A stretch of DNA of 64,000 bases from Petaurus breviceps papuanus (lineage: Eukaryota > Chordata > Mammalia > Diprotodontia > Petauridae), in contig JAMXIF010000022.1 in assembly GCA_028583685.1 (NCBI GenBank), positions 1,757,031-1,821,030 on the forward strand. Direction: 5' to 3'. Position 1 is the stretch's first letter, and the number at the start of each line of letters is the position of its first letter. The notes under the pieces were generated by a model, which was not told the DNA's origin, did not search any database, and was given only the letters and a program-made list of their open reading frames with translations. A program made the position numbers and the translations under genes. This document shows positions 20,136-30,911 of the stretch, in pieces.

Positions 20136-20322
20136 GTAGGAGCAGCTAGGTGACGAAGTAGACAGAACAGCTGCCCTGAACTCAGGAGGACCTGAGTTCA
20201 AATCCAGCCTCTGACACATAGTAGCTGTGTGATCTTGGGCAAGTCACTTAACTCTGATTGCCTCCCTCACCAAATAAATAGATAGATAGATACATACATA
20301 CATACATACATACATACATAGA
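20136..20322 (+). mobile_element. Short tRNA-derived marsupial SINE with GATA/CATA tail
   Basis: gagcagctaggtgacgaagt, cctgagttcaaatccagcct, gatcttgggcaagtcactta and tctgattgcctccctcacc, then a (GATA)n(CATA)n tail at 20275-20322. A perfect 13-bp duplication taaaatgtggcag is at 20123-20135 and 20323-20335, so the microsatellite arose from the SINE tail. Confidence 0.87.
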
Positions 20323-20479
20323 TAAAATGTGGCAGTTAGGCTAGATAACCTCCAAAACATCTTCTACTGTTATGTTATATGAACCTATGAAGACCATACA
20401 TCTGAAATGACTAGACCAAGGTCATCTAAACCCTCCCTATCCTTCAAGGTTCAAATTCTACCTTCTGTAAAGAAGTTTT

Positions 20480-20600
20480 AAATTATACTAACCAGTTAAT
20501 TAATCAACCAGCATTAATTAAACATTTACTATGGGCCAAGCATTGATTTAGGCACTAGGGAAACAAATACAATGATTGAAATGATCCCTTAGTTTCAAGT
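20480..20600 (-). mobile_element. L2 LINE 3' end
   Basis: ttaatcaaccagcattaatt, actatgggccaagcattga and ttaggcactagggaaac. Confidence 0.6.
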
Positions 20601-20790
20601 ATAATAGCTTTGGCCTAGATAATTTCTAAGGTCTTTTCCAATTCCAATCCCATGGTCCTTACTGTGTGATTTGAGCCTTATACCAAATCTGTGAGGTAGG
20701 TGATTCCTGTTTTACACATGGAGAACTGAGGTTCGTGGAGATGAGGTGAGTTGTCTAAGGTCCCAAAGAGTTAAGCTTCTTTATTCCAAG
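20600..20790 (-). mobile_element. MIR/MIR3 SINE fragments
   Basis: A tail-like ctaaggtcttttccaattcc (+ sense) is followed by a reversed MIR: ctgtgaggtaggtgattcct, acatggagaactgaggttcg. Confidence 0.5.
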
Positions 20791-20867
20791 CCAAATAATT
20801 TCCTTTCCAGATGCCAAATAGACTTTGCTTTACCACTTAGCATACTAGAGCAAGTTTTCAGAACCTT

Positions 20868-23800
20868 CTTTTAAGCTTTTATTGAGAATTTTATTTTTCC
20901 CCAGTTACATGTAAAAACAATTTTTAACATTTGTTTTTAAAACTTTAAGTTCCAAATTCTCTCCCTTCCTCCCTCACCAACCTCCCTTCATTGAGAAGGC
21001 AAGTAATGTGGTTATACATGTGTAAGTCATGCAAAAACATATCCATAATAATCATGTTATGAAAGAAGTCATAGACAAGAAAAAAAACTAAAGAAAAATA
21101 AAGTTAAAAAAATTATGTTTCAATATGTATTAAGGTAGCATCAGTTCTTTCTCTGGGAATGGATTGCTTTTTTCATCATAAATCCTTCAGAGTTATCTTG
21201 GATCACTGTATTCCTGAAAATAGCTAAGTCATTCACAACTGATCATCTTACATTATTGCTGTTACTTTGTACACAGTACATTTCACTTTGCCTCAGCCCA
21301 TGCAAGTCTTTCCAGGTCTTTCTGAGAGCATCCTGCTCATCATTTCTTATAGTACTTTTATTGTATTTTATTTAATTGTACTATTAGTATAAGTATTCCA
21401 TGATAATCACATACCACAGCTTGATTAGCCATTCCTCAATTGATTGGCATACCCTCAACTTCTAATTCCTTACCTCCAGAAAAGAGCTTCTATAAATATT
21501 TTGTACATGTAGGTCCTTTTCCTTTTTGTTTTTTTTTTTAAATGTCTTTTGGGATTACAGACCTAGTAGTGGTATTGTAGGTCAAAGGGTATGCATGGTT
21601 TTATAGTCCTTTGGGCACAGTTCCAAATTGCTCCACAGAATGGTTGAATCAGTTCACAACTCCACCAACAATGCATTAAAGTCTCATTTTCCCCACATCC
21701 TTTCCAACATTTGTCATTTACCTTTTCTGTCCTTTTAGACAATATAGGTATGAGATAGTACCTCAGAATTGTTTTAGTTTGCATTTCTACAATCAATAGT
21801 GAGTTAGAGTATTTTTATATGGTTATAGATAGCTTTGATTACTTCATCTAAAAACTGGTCATATCTTTTGATCATTTATCAATTGAGGAATAGGTCTTAT
21901 TTTTATATATTTGACTCATTTCTTTATATGTTTGAGAAATGAGACCTTTGTCAGAGAAACTTACTTCAAAAGTTTTTCACAGTTACTATTGCTAACTGTA
22001 TTTTCCTTTATCTTATTCCCCACTTGATTTACTCTATTTTCTCTCTCCTTCCATCCTGTCTGTCCTCAAAAGTGTTTTGCTTCTGACTACCACCTCCCCT
22101 AATCTTCCCTCACTTCTATCCCTGCCCCCTTTTCTCTTATCCCCTTTCACTCCTACTTTTTCATAGGGTAAGAAAGGTAGATTTCTATACCTGACTGAGA
22201 GTGTATGCTATTCCCTCTTTGAGCCAATTCTGATGTGAGTAAGGTTAACTCACTTCCCTCACCTCTCCCCTCTTCTCCTTTGCTGTAAAAGCTTTCCTTT
22301 GCCTCTTTTATGTGAGATAATTTATCCCCATTCTACCTCTCCGTTTTTCCTTCTCCCAGTACATTCCTATCTCACCCCTTAATTTTATTTTTCTAGATAT
22401 CATCCCTTTATATTCAACTCACACCTATGCCTTCTGTCTATATATACGCCTTCTAACTACCCTAATAATGAGAAAGGTCTTACCTGTTACAAATATCATC
22501 TTCCCATGTAGTAATGTACACAGTTTAAACTTACTAAATTCCTTATGATTTCCCTTTCTTGTTTACCTTTTTATCCTTTTCTTGAGTCTTGTATTTGAAA
22601 GTCAAATTTTCTATTCAGCTCTGCTCTTTTCATCGAGAATGCTTGAAAGTCTTCTATCACATTAAATGTCCACTTTTCCCCTGAAGGACTATATTTAGTT
22701 TTGCTGGGTAAGTGATTCTTGGTTGTAGTCCTAGCTCTTTTGCCCTCTGGAATATCATATTCCAAACCCTGTTCCTTTCATGTAGAAGCTACCAAATCTT
22801 GTGTTATCCTGACTGGCTCCACAGTACCTGAATTATTTCTTTCTAGCTGCTTACAATATTTTCTCCTTGACCTAAGAACTCTGGAATTTGGCTATAGTAT
22901 TCCTGAAAGTTTTCATTTGGGGATCTCTTTCAGGGAGTGATTGGTGGATTCTTTCAATTTCTATTTTGCCTTCTGGTTCTAGAATATCAGGGCAGTTTTC
23001 CTTGGTAATTTCTTGAAAGATGACATGTAGGCTCTTTTTTTATCATGGCTTTCAGGTAGTCCAATAATTTTAAAAGTATCTCCTGTATCTATCTTCCAGG
23101 TCAGTTTTTTTTCTTCAATAAGATATTTCACATTGTCTCCTGTTTCTTTTTTTCGTTTTTTGTTGTTGTTGTTTCCTGATTTCTCATAAAGTCATTAGCT
23201 TCCATTTGCTCCATTCTAATTTTTTCAGGGATTATTTTCTTTAATGAGCTTTTGGATCTCCTTTTCCATTTAGCCAATTCTGCTTTTTTAGACATTCTTT
23301 TCCTTATTGGCTTTTTGGGCCTATTTTACCATTTGGCTTAGTCCATTTTTTTAAGGTGTTAATTTCTTCAGTATTCTTTTGTGTCTCCTTCACCTTCACA
23401 ATTTTCTTGCATCACTCTCATTTCTCTTCCCAATTTTTCCTTTCCCTCTCTTACTTGATTTTCAAAATCCTTTTTGAGTTCTTCCATGACCTGAGACAAA
23501 TTTATGTTTTCCTTAGAGGCTTTGAATATAGCCTTGAATATAGGAACTTTGACTTTGTTGTCTTCTGAGTGTGTGTTTTGAGCTTCTTTGTCACCATAGT
23601 AACTTTCTATCATCAAAATATTTTCTGTAGTTTGATCATTTTTCCAGCCATTTCTTGACTTTTAACTCTCTGCTTCTGGGGTGGAGGGCACACTGTCCCA
23701 AGCTTCAGGGGTTTTATGCAGATGTTTTCATCTAGGGACCTGTAATCTTTCAGTTCTTCCAAGGTGGTATGATCTAAGGGGAGGTGTTTCCTACCCTCCT

Positions 23801-24351
23801 AGACTGTGCTCTGGTCTGTGAGTGACCACAAGCACTCTTTTCTGCCCTGAGACTGTGAGGAGCATCTCCCCTCTATTGCTGCCACAAGCTCTGCTATACT
23901 AGTACTCCTTCTCACCCTGAGACTCCTACCTAGAATTGTGAGCTGGATTTGCAATTGAGTCCTGCCTCAATGCTAGCAAAGTGACCCCTGCAATCTCTTT
24001 CTGATCAGTTGTTCCACCCCCTTACCATCTGCGGACTGAGAGCTACAGAAGCAGCTGCTGCCACTGCCATGGCTAATTCAGTGGCTCCCAAGGTCTGCTC
24101 CTACTTTGCTATGGCCAGGGCTGTGCTAGCACAGCTTGCATTGTACCTTGCTCCTCTCTCACCTGGTACAATAGACTTTTCCTGCCAAACTTCCAAATTG
24201 TCTTGGGTTAGAAATTTGTTTTACCCTGTCTTTTTTGGGTTTTGCTGCTCTAGAATTTGTTTAGAGTCATTTTGGAAGGTATTTGGAGGGGTTTAGGAGA
24301 GAACTCGGGTGAGTCCCTGCCTTTACTCCACCATCTCGGTTCTGTTTCACC
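20868..24351 (-). mobile_element. L1-derived element with ORF1 but no ORF2 (HAL1-like)
   Basis: The 5' end at about 24344 reads, on the minus strand, cagaaccgagatggtgg, the usual start of marsupial L1s. The 5' UTR spans 23640-24344, ORF1 remnants 22571-23620, the pyrimidine-rich block after ORF1 about 22015-22560, and the L1 3' end 20868-21985. All but the start of ORF2 is missing, at a join near 21985. Imperfect duplications ttcagaacctt (20857-20867) and ttcagaaactt (24352-24362) bracket the unit. This is the layout of half-L1 elements; a later deletion in an ordinary L1 is the alternative. Confidence 0.75.
22571..23620 (-). pseudogene. L1 ORF1 remnant of the HAL1-like element
   Basis: The C-terminal piece (22571-22765) holds KWTFNVIEDFQAF and ends RKFDFQIQDSRKG, parallel to the other L1 here (FNEIMDFQTFL, GKFDLQIQDSKEV). 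The N-terminal piece (23368-23616) is charged and coiled-coil-like (MEELKKDFENQVREGKEKLG). The frame is broken between them, so no full nucleic-acid-binding protein could be made. Codon choice is A-rich on the coding strand, as in L1. Confidence 0.72.
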
Positions 24352-24545
24352 TTCAGAAACTTTTTTTGTGTCATGGACTCTTTTGGCAGTTTGGTTAAGT
24401 CCATGGATCCTTTCTTAAAATAATGTTTTAAATGCATAAAACAAAATATATGGCATCACAAAGGAAACTATTTATTTTAAAATAAACATATCTGCTTCAT
24501 ATACCCCCAAAATCTATCCATGGATCCCAGATTAAGAACTCTTGT
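24350..24545 (-). mobile_element. hAT-like nonautonomous DNA transposon, copy 2
   Basis: ttttgtgtcatggactcttt, tggcagtttggttaagtcc, gttttaaatgcataaaac and gatcccagattaagaactc match the copy at 6270-6470 in reverse order. It directly adjoins the 5' end of the HAL1-like element. Confidence 0.52.
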
Positions 24546-24655
24546 CATCAGAGAGTTACCTGTGGACACTGAGAGGGTGAGTGACATGCCAGTATCAAAT
24601 AGACAGTATATACCAAAAGTAGGACTTTACCCTGAATCTTCCTCACTTCTTAGCT
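24546..24655 (-). mobile_element. MIR SINE fragment
   Basis: gagggtgagtgacatgccag and accctgaatcttcctcactt resemble a reversed MIR head. Confidence 0.4.
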
Positions 24656-24659
24656 GGTT

Positions 24660-25185
24660 CTCTATAATGACTATAACAAGAGAGGGGACAGTATTTTTCT
24701 GCACATCACATTTCTCTTCTTTGGGGAGAGTTAGGGTCCAGGGTGGGATGGAGGAAGGCCTTCTACTTGGCTGGAGCCTCCATGGCTTTATTCCTTTCTC
24801 TCCTACCTAGAGAGAGCAGAAGAGCTGCATTCAGTGCAGGGGGCAGGAATCATCTGTGAGCATTCGTGCATAAAAGGCCCTTAACAGCTTTTGCTGGGCA
24901 TTTTATAGGAATCAATAAAGCTTAAACGGTGGAACCGTTGGATTTGAGCTCTCTTCCAGGAGCTTCATCTGCTACTCTGGCCATTTGTACTAGGGGAAGG
25001 GTGTGGTGTCAGAAAGAACCCTCAGCTGGAATCCAGGAGAAATGGATTCCAGTCCCAGGGGTTCCCATGGCGAGAAACTCGAAGAGGCAGCAGTATGTCA
25101 TGGCAGACAAAAATACTAGTGTGATCTGTGACTACACAGAGAGGCATATCAGCCAGAACAAGCAAAGTGAGAGTCTTTACTTTAC
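24660..25185. other. Unique sequence, no gene seen
   Basis: At 24850-24930 a well-mixed AT/GC patch (catctgtgagcattcgtgca, cattttataggaatcaataa) could be conserved non-coding DNA. No frame here has a domain. Confidence 0.3.
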
Positions 25186-25620
25186 TCTGGGGTATGACAT
25201 TCAGTTTCTGTGTACAGTATTGTAGGAAGGACATTGACAAACTGAGATGTATCTAGATGAGGGAGCCTCACATGGAGTAGACCATAGCATAGAGAGATTG
25301 GTTGAAGGCGCTGGGACTGTGTGACCTAAAGTCAAGAAGGTTAATGGGCACATTACTGCTATCTTTAAGCATTGGAGGGACTGCCTTTAGGTTTGTTATG
25401 TTTGGACCCAGAGGTCACAACTAGAAGCAATGTCTGGAATTTGTTGAGAGACAAATTTTCGCTTCATGTAATCATTGGAATTGTACCAAAGTGGGAAGAT
25501 CTGCTTGGTTAGGTGGTAGACTAGATGATCACTTGTCAGGATTGGTGTAGAGAGATGCCTGCTTCCATGCAAGTTGGGCTTTCTGATATCTTAGGATTCT
25601 GTCTTTCTATGTAAGTCTCT
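25186..25620 (+). mobile_element. CR1/L3 LINE 3' region
   Basis: gtaggaaggacattgacaaa, agagattggttgaaggcgct, cacaactagaagcaatgtct, taccaaagtgggaagatctg, tagatgatcacttgtcagga and ttaggattctgtctttcta are in CR1/L3 order to the end. Confidence 0.72.
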
Positions 25621-25729
25621 CCAGCTCTGGGATTATGTTGGGTATTTCCTTCCTCACTACTACTGCACAAATATGTCTAGCTCTATTGTTGAAAAAAAAA
25701 AACAGAACAAAACACTTTACTTGGCACTG

Positions 25730-26511
25730 ATAACTGCTTAAGCTATTGCCCTATATCTCTCCTCTATTTCACTGCCAAAGTTCTAAAAAAAATTGTATAC
25801 ACTCATTGTCTCCACTTTCTCTCCTATTCTTTCCTCGACTCCCTGCAATCTGGCTTCCGACTTCACAGACACAGCTCAAATTGCTCTCTCCAAGGTTACC
25901 AATGATCTCTTAATTGCTAAATCCACTGGCTTATTTTCATTCCTCAACCTTCTTGCCCTCTCTGTAATTCCACATTGTTGACCACCCATCCTAATATGTA
26001 CTTTACTCCCTTGGTTTTTGTGATTTTTAATCATTTGAAGTTTTTATATCTGTCTCACTTTTCTTTTTAATCTTCTTTCCCAAATGAGAGTCTGTGACTC
26101 ACCCATTATGTGACTTACCCATTATGTGACTTATGGATGACCCTCCAGGCTCTATCCTGGACTTTTTACTTTCTTTTATACCCTTTCTCTTGGTTCTCTC
26201 ATTGAAGCTTTCGATCAGTTCAATCGCTCCCTCCATGCAGAAAACTCCCAGATCTCTAGATTAGACTCTCTCTCTGGAATCTAGTCCCACATCACAAGCT
26301 TTTATGAACATTTCCACTTGGATATCCTGCAAGTACTTTGAAATTACTGTAACATGTCAAAATGGAACTCAGTATGTTCTCTCTTCAACTCACTCATCCT
26401 TCAAATTTCAAGGCACCCAGGTTTGCAGAGTAATCCTAGATCCTTCCCTTTTCCTTGATCTCCACTCCCTCCCCCATATCCAACTGCTTTCTAGGTCTTG
26501 TTAATTCTTCT
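25730..26511 (+). mobile_element. L2 LINE, RT region
   Basis: tgcaatctggcttccgactt, aaattgctctctccaaggtt, accaatgatctcttaattgc and attccacattgttgaccacc are the L2 block 'LQSGFR..alskvtNDLLiak..FDTVDHpl', here frame-shifted. Later, gaccctccaggctctatcct is 'vPQGSvL'. It continues in pieces to about 28050. Confidence 0.76.
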
Positions 26512-26692
26512 TGCTGTTATTTGCCCTTTGTTCTCAAAGAGATCGAAGACATCAGGGAGCTGATGCCAGGACATGGACATAAATTGGATGTAAGTGGAGG
26601 AGGGTTGTACAAAGCCACCAGCTTCACGTGCTCCTCTGGAGTCATTTGAGTCCGGTGGCCAGATATAGATCAGGACAACTTGAGATGGCCCA
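26512..26692 (+). repeat. Dispersed ~190-bp repeat, copy 2, family unknown
   Basis: Second copy of the element at 15688-15882, with the same word order (ttctcaaagaga, catcagggagctgatgcc, gtacaaagccaccagcttca, tcctctggagtcatttgag, gtccggtggccagatataga, gatggcc). It lies within the L2 track. Confidence 0.6.
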
Positions 26693-26694
26693 AC

Positions 26695-26885
26695 TTCATG
26701 ATATCTAGAGCTAGAAAAGACCTCATAGAGGATCTATTCTTAGGCCATCATTTCACAGATGGGGCAAACTGAGGCCCAGAGAGGGGAAGTGATTTTCCCA
26801 AGGTCATACAGGTAGTAAATAGCAAAGATGGAATTTGAACCCAAGTCCTCTGACTTCAAACCTGAGATTCTTTCAACTGTTTCCA
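26695..26885 (-). mobile_element. MIR3 SINE
   Basis: tatctagagctagaaaagac, catcatttcacagatggggc, gtgattttcccaaggtcata and gaacccaagtcctctgactt in reverse complement. Confidence 0.75.
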
Positions 26886-27037
26886 CTTTCTCTTCATCCA
26901 CTCAGGCTTGGAAGAGATCTCAGAGATCATCTGACCTAATCCATGCCATTCAATACTTAACCAAGTCCACTTACTCCTTGATCCCTTGTTATCTGGCTAG
27001 AATCACTGTCACCCTATTCAAGCTACTTTCTCTGAGG

Positions 27038-27175
27038 TCACCATAGAGCTGGAAAGGACTTTAAAAGCCATTGAGTCCAACTCCCTAATTTTACAGAGGA
27101 GGAAACTGAGGCACAGAGAGGTGATTTTCTCAGTGTCAGCCATCTAGCTAGTGAGTGGCTCAATAACATCCGTCA
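27038..27175 (-). mobile_element. MIR3 SINE
   Basis: catagagctggaaaggactt, attgagtccaactccctaat, tttacagaggaggaaactga, ctagctagtgagtgg. Confidence 0.75.
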
Positions 27176-27179
27176 GGTT

Positions 27180-27370
27180 CATTGCCTTATTGCCATTCAC
27201 TTAAAACACCACTCAGATTCAGTGCTTCCACCTCTCCCTTGGGTTCTTAAAAAAGTCTACTGCATGACCTTTTGGTTTCCAATCTCTCCCTTGCCTAATC
27301 TATCCTCTTCAGAGCTGCCAGACTGACATTCCTAAAGGCAAACTTGACCATGTAACTTCCTGGCTTGAGA
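27180..27370 (+). mobile_element. L2 LINE, ORF2 3' part
   Basis: agctgccagactgacattcc, taaaggcaaacttgaccatg and taacttcctggcttgagaaa correspond to L2 'hsAArvi..lk.dHVtpLL..L'. It continues at 27555 after a MIR3. Confidence 0.68.
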
Positions 27371-27371
27371 A

Positions 27372-27552
27372 ACTCAGGACCATTGGATCATTTAGAGGTA
27401 GAAGGTCACCTTACAGGTCATCTAGTCGAAATTCATCATTTTACAAGTGGGGAAACTGAGACCTAGAGAGATTGAGTGACTTGCCCAACGTAACGTATGT
27501 GATAAATGGCAGTGAGGATTAGAATACAGGTCTTCTGACTCCAGATGCTGTG
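27372..27552 (-). mobile_element. MIR3 SINE splitting an L2
   Basis: ggatcatttagaggtagaag, aggtcatctagtcgaaattc, ttacaagtggggaaactgag and ggtcttctgactccagatgc. The L2 sense reads straight across from cttgagaaactcagg to ctctaggataaaatac. Confidence 0.78.
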
Positions 27553-27554
27553 TT

Positions 27555-28050
27555 CTATTTCCTCTAGGATAAAATACAAACTCCTCAGCTTGGCATTTCC
27601 AAAGTTTCACAATATGGCTCTAATCTACCTTTCCAGGATTATTGCACATTACTCCCCTTCACACACTCTGTGTTTCAGTCAAATTGGCCAACTTACTATT
27701 CCCCAGACTTGGCACTCTGTCTCCTGCCTCGCTGCCTTTTCCAGGCTAAACTCTATTCCTGTAATTCACTTCTCCCTCACCTCCACTTCTCAGAATCCCC
27801 AGATTCCTTCAAGGCTCACATCCTGTGCTATCTCCTCTGACAAGAATTTCCTGAGCCCCTTAGCTTTTGGTGTTTAAACCTTCATCCTCAATGATGTATA
27901 TTTTTATCTGTTTGCTTATTGAATCCCTACAGCAGATTCCAAGATCCTTGAGCTTGGGGACAACTTTTCATTTTTTTCTTTGTATCACCACAACATAATA
28001 CAGTCTCTTACACATATTATGCACTTAATAAAAGTTTTCTGAATAGGCCT
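27555..28050 (+). mobile_element. L2 LINE 3' end
   Basis: ggataaaatacaaactcctc, ctctgtctcctgcctcgctg, cttcaaggctcacatcctgt, cagcagattccaagatcctt and acacatattatgcacttaat lead to the L2 terminus (aataaaagttttctgaat). Confidence 0.78.
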
Positions 28051-28179
28051 GTGTTGGATTTGGGTTAAGATTTTCCATAATCCCAAACCTTCCCATCTTT
28101 ATCTCACAGTACCTGGCTCAACTTTTGCTCCACACTGATCCAACTCCCTACCAACTGCTTTGCCTAAGGGCAGGTACAT

Positions 28180-28315
28180 TTTCCCCATGCAGGGTTGGGG
28201 AACCATGTGGCCTTCTAGGTCCTTGGATGCAGACTTTTGACTGAGTCCAAGTTTTACAGAACAAATCCTTTTATTAAGGGTATTTGTTCTGTGAAGTCTG
28301 GATGCAATTTGTAAT
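28180..28315. mobile_element. hAT-type MITE remnant with internal palindrome
   Basis: A terminus-like cagggttggggaaccatgtg leads into a hairpin. The arms are ccaagttttacagaacaaat (about 28247-28266) and its imperfect complement atttgttctgtgaagtctgg (about 28282-28301). Palindromic nonautonomous hAT elements look like this; the right part is missing. Confidence 0.5.
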
Positions 28316-28339
28316 CTTCCCCCTCTTTATGTTTTGTCT

Positions 28340-28420
28340 TCTCCTGACCTTAGTTCAAATTCAGCCTCAGACACTTTTTATCTGTGTGATCTGAGACAAG
28401 TCACTTAACCCTGAGCTCCA
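28340..28420 (+). mobile_element. SINE fragment
   Basis: ccttagttcaaattcagcct, cagacactttttatctgtgt and gagacaagtcacttaaccct, the middle of a marsupial SINE. Confidence 0.6.
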
Positions 28421-28549
28421 AGGGGACCATAACCAGATTTCTGCTGAGCTAAACAAGGAAAATTATCTATCTCAAATGAACTCCTTTTAGGGATGTTTGG
28501 GCCTTTTTCCTTTTCCCCTGGAACAAAAAAAAAAAAAACAGGCTCTGAG

Positions 28550-29265
28550 CTTTGTCCCTTAAAGTGAGAGTGGACTACATTGAACTATTCACATTATCCT
28601 TCCAAACTTTTTTCTCAATGCAAAGCTATATAGAAGAAGGTAGCAGGAGAAAGGAATAATCAGACCACATTCAATAGAGCAATCTCTTCCCCACTCCCCC
28701 ATGCCCACCCCTACTGAGTCCCTTTAATTTATATAACCCTATGGAATTCTTTCTGGGCAATGCCTTATTCTTTCTGTTCTAAGCAGATGAGAAGAACAAG
28801 GATTATTTCTCCCACTTAATAGAGGATGAAAATTACAAATCTAACATAATTCAATCAATAAATATGACAGAGAAGAGACTAGAACTCTGGTCCCTTAATT
28901 GTCAGTCCAATTTGTCAGAAGCCTGCTGAGGAAATGGGAACTTTGATCAGGGTGGTAGAAGTACATTTTGGAATGAGGCATCTGACTAGTGAAGGCAGAC
29001 CAAGGTAAAATTCCAGTAAGGAGGACTCATACTAACCCCTACGGCAAGGAACCCTTAGGGGTTAAGGATGAGATGGGCACTGAGAAGTGATGAAAGAAGT
29101 TGTAGAATATTAGAATTATAACCCTTAGAATATGGATATTTAAGAAAATTGTGTTTTCAAATCATCAAATCTTAAAATTTTAGAAGCACTGGAACTTTGA
29201 GTTAGAGAGGGTGTGGAAATAGAAATATCTAGGATAAAAATAGGCTAGATTATGGAAATATTGAG
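28550..29265. other. Unique sequence, no gene seen
   Basis: 29095-29250 has loose repeats of 'tagaat..ttagaa' like the minisatellite at 32730-32950 but weaker. Otherwise featureless. Confidence 0.35.
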
Positions 29266-29269
29266 GAAG

Positions 29270-29460
29270 ATTGAGTTCAGATATAGTGGAAAGAGACTTG
29301 GTCTGACAACTGGGAGACCATGGTTCTAGTGGCAGTCCCGATACTCATTACCTATGTGACCTTGGCCAAGTCCCTTCCTATCTCTTGGCCTTAATTTGGC
29401 AAATTAGGGCTCTCCAGGATTTCTCCTGGCTCTGATGTCCTGCTATCACCATTCTCTAAT
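29270..29460 (+). mobile_element. MIR3-type SINE
   Basis: agatatagtggaaagagact, gtggcagtcccgatactcat, atgtgaccttggccaagtcc and ggctctccaggatttctcct. Confidence 0.58.
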
Positions 29461-29461
29461 T

Positions 29462-30180
29462 CATTCTACATTTGCTTGAAGACCCAGGCTGGCTGGCTCC
29501 TGCTGATCCTGACCCCACTCACCTCAGAGAGTAAAGGGAGAGAACTGGCCTGCATTTTCTCTGTGAACAAATCTCTTGGCAAAGCCTGAGGTTTGCTGCC
29601 AGCTCTTCCTCTTCCCTCACATCCGCATCCCCTCTATGCTTCTCACTTCTGCTGCCATCAGCTGAGTCAGAACCACACAGCTCAGCTTCAGGGAAAGTCC
29701 CCTTAGCTGTGGAAATGCCAACCAATCAGGGGACAGAACTGGACTGAGCCATGCTGCCCAAGCCTGGGTGAACCACCTCACCTTCCTAATCTCCCTCAGG
29801 CTTTCTACCTCATCCCTCCTCCTCTTAATTCTTTTTGCTCCCTCACTTGTCTTTCTCTCTCAATCCCTCTCCTATGTTTTTTGTCTTTGGTTTTTCTCTG
29901 TGTTCCTCCCTTTCTCTATCTCTCTGCCTATCAATCGTTCTTTCTTACTGCTGCTTCTCCTCTGTCCATCTCTTTCTATCTCTATTTTCTTCTCACTCAG
30001 CCTCATACACATGCACATGTTTGCACAGATGTACAAATGTGACATCCCTCTCTAAAGGGGACTCACAATGAGGAAGAGAGGCTTCATTTCCCCGGTAGCT
30101 CATGCCATTCTCTCCCTACCCCAGCCGCCTGGGAAAAGTGTCAGGTCTGTCCTTTGTCATTACAAGATCCAGAGCAGAAG
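29462..30180. other. Unique sequence with an AP-1/RUNX-like composite; pyrimidine-rich tract
   Basis: TGAGTCA (29663-29669) is followed one base later by AACCACA (29671-29677). 29760-30000 is CT-rich and gives long Ser/Leu frames that are not genes. A regulatory role is only inferred. Confidence 0.35.
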
Positions 30181-30225
30181 CCAGCACATAGTAGGCATTT
30201 AGTAAGAATTGTTTAATTTATTGTG
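30180..30225 (+). mobile_element. L2 3' terminus fragment
   Basis: ccagcacatagtaggcattt followed by agtaagaattgtttaa. Confidence 0.5.
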
Positions 30226-30329
30226 AGGTGAGGTGTGGGAATGAACAAATTCTATTCACAACTTTATCCTAATCTCCAGTCCACACTAGCCCCATCCTTG
30301 TCCCTTAGTGCCTTAAGGCTTGCTTAAAA

Positions 30330-30530
30330 AGTTACTTTCCTCACTTCAAAGCTGTGAGGTATCACATGCTAATATCATTATCCCTATTTTACAGCTCAAG
30401 AAACTGAGGCTCAAAGAGGCAAAGGGGAAGTTAGTTCACACATCTAATGACTAGGGCCAGGACTCCAAAAGCCCAGAGCTTATCATCTCTTGACTCTCCG
30501 TTTGGTTGTCATTTCCACTACACTATGCTG
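30330..30530 (-). mobile_element. MIR SINE
   Basis: aagctgtgaggtatcacatg, tccctattttacagctcaag, aaactgaggctcaaagaggc, ttccactacactatgctgtg. Confidence 0.68.
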
Positions 30531-30604
30531 TGATCTAAGTAGGTGCAGAAGATGAGGAGCATGCTGGGCTGGCTTGTAGAAGGGAAGCAGATGGAGGCGA
30601 GGCT

Positions 30605-30910
30605 GGAAAGGTCACAGAACGTCCAAACCAGAAGGGAGCTGAGGCGTCATCTAGTCCGACCCTACCTGAGCAGGAAGCCACTCCCTGACAAAGGGCTTCC
30701 TAGTCTAGGCTGGGAAACTAACAGAGATAAGGAACCAGTGGCTTTCCAAGACAGCCAGTTCCCCTTTGGAATCACTCTAGTTGTTAGCCAGGTTTTCCTT
30801 ACACCTAATTGAAATAGACTTTTTTTTTTTTTTTTTTGCAATTTATACCCATTTCTAGTTCTATTTTTTTCTTCCTGGAGACAGAGATGGAAAGTCCATG
30901 AAAGTTGCAA
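30605..30910 (-). mobile_element. CR1/L3 LINE 3' end
   Basis: Reversed order: ggtcacagaacgtccaaacc, cgtcatctagtccgacccta, gcttcctagtctaggctggg, gccagttcccctttggaatc, gttttccttacacctaattg, catttctagttctat. It lies beside the insertion site of the retrocopy. Confidence 0.72.
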
Positions 30911-30911
30911 T

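Noticed and set aside
29768-30071. Leu/Ser-rich membrane-protein-like frames
   Set aside because: They come from a CT-rich tract.
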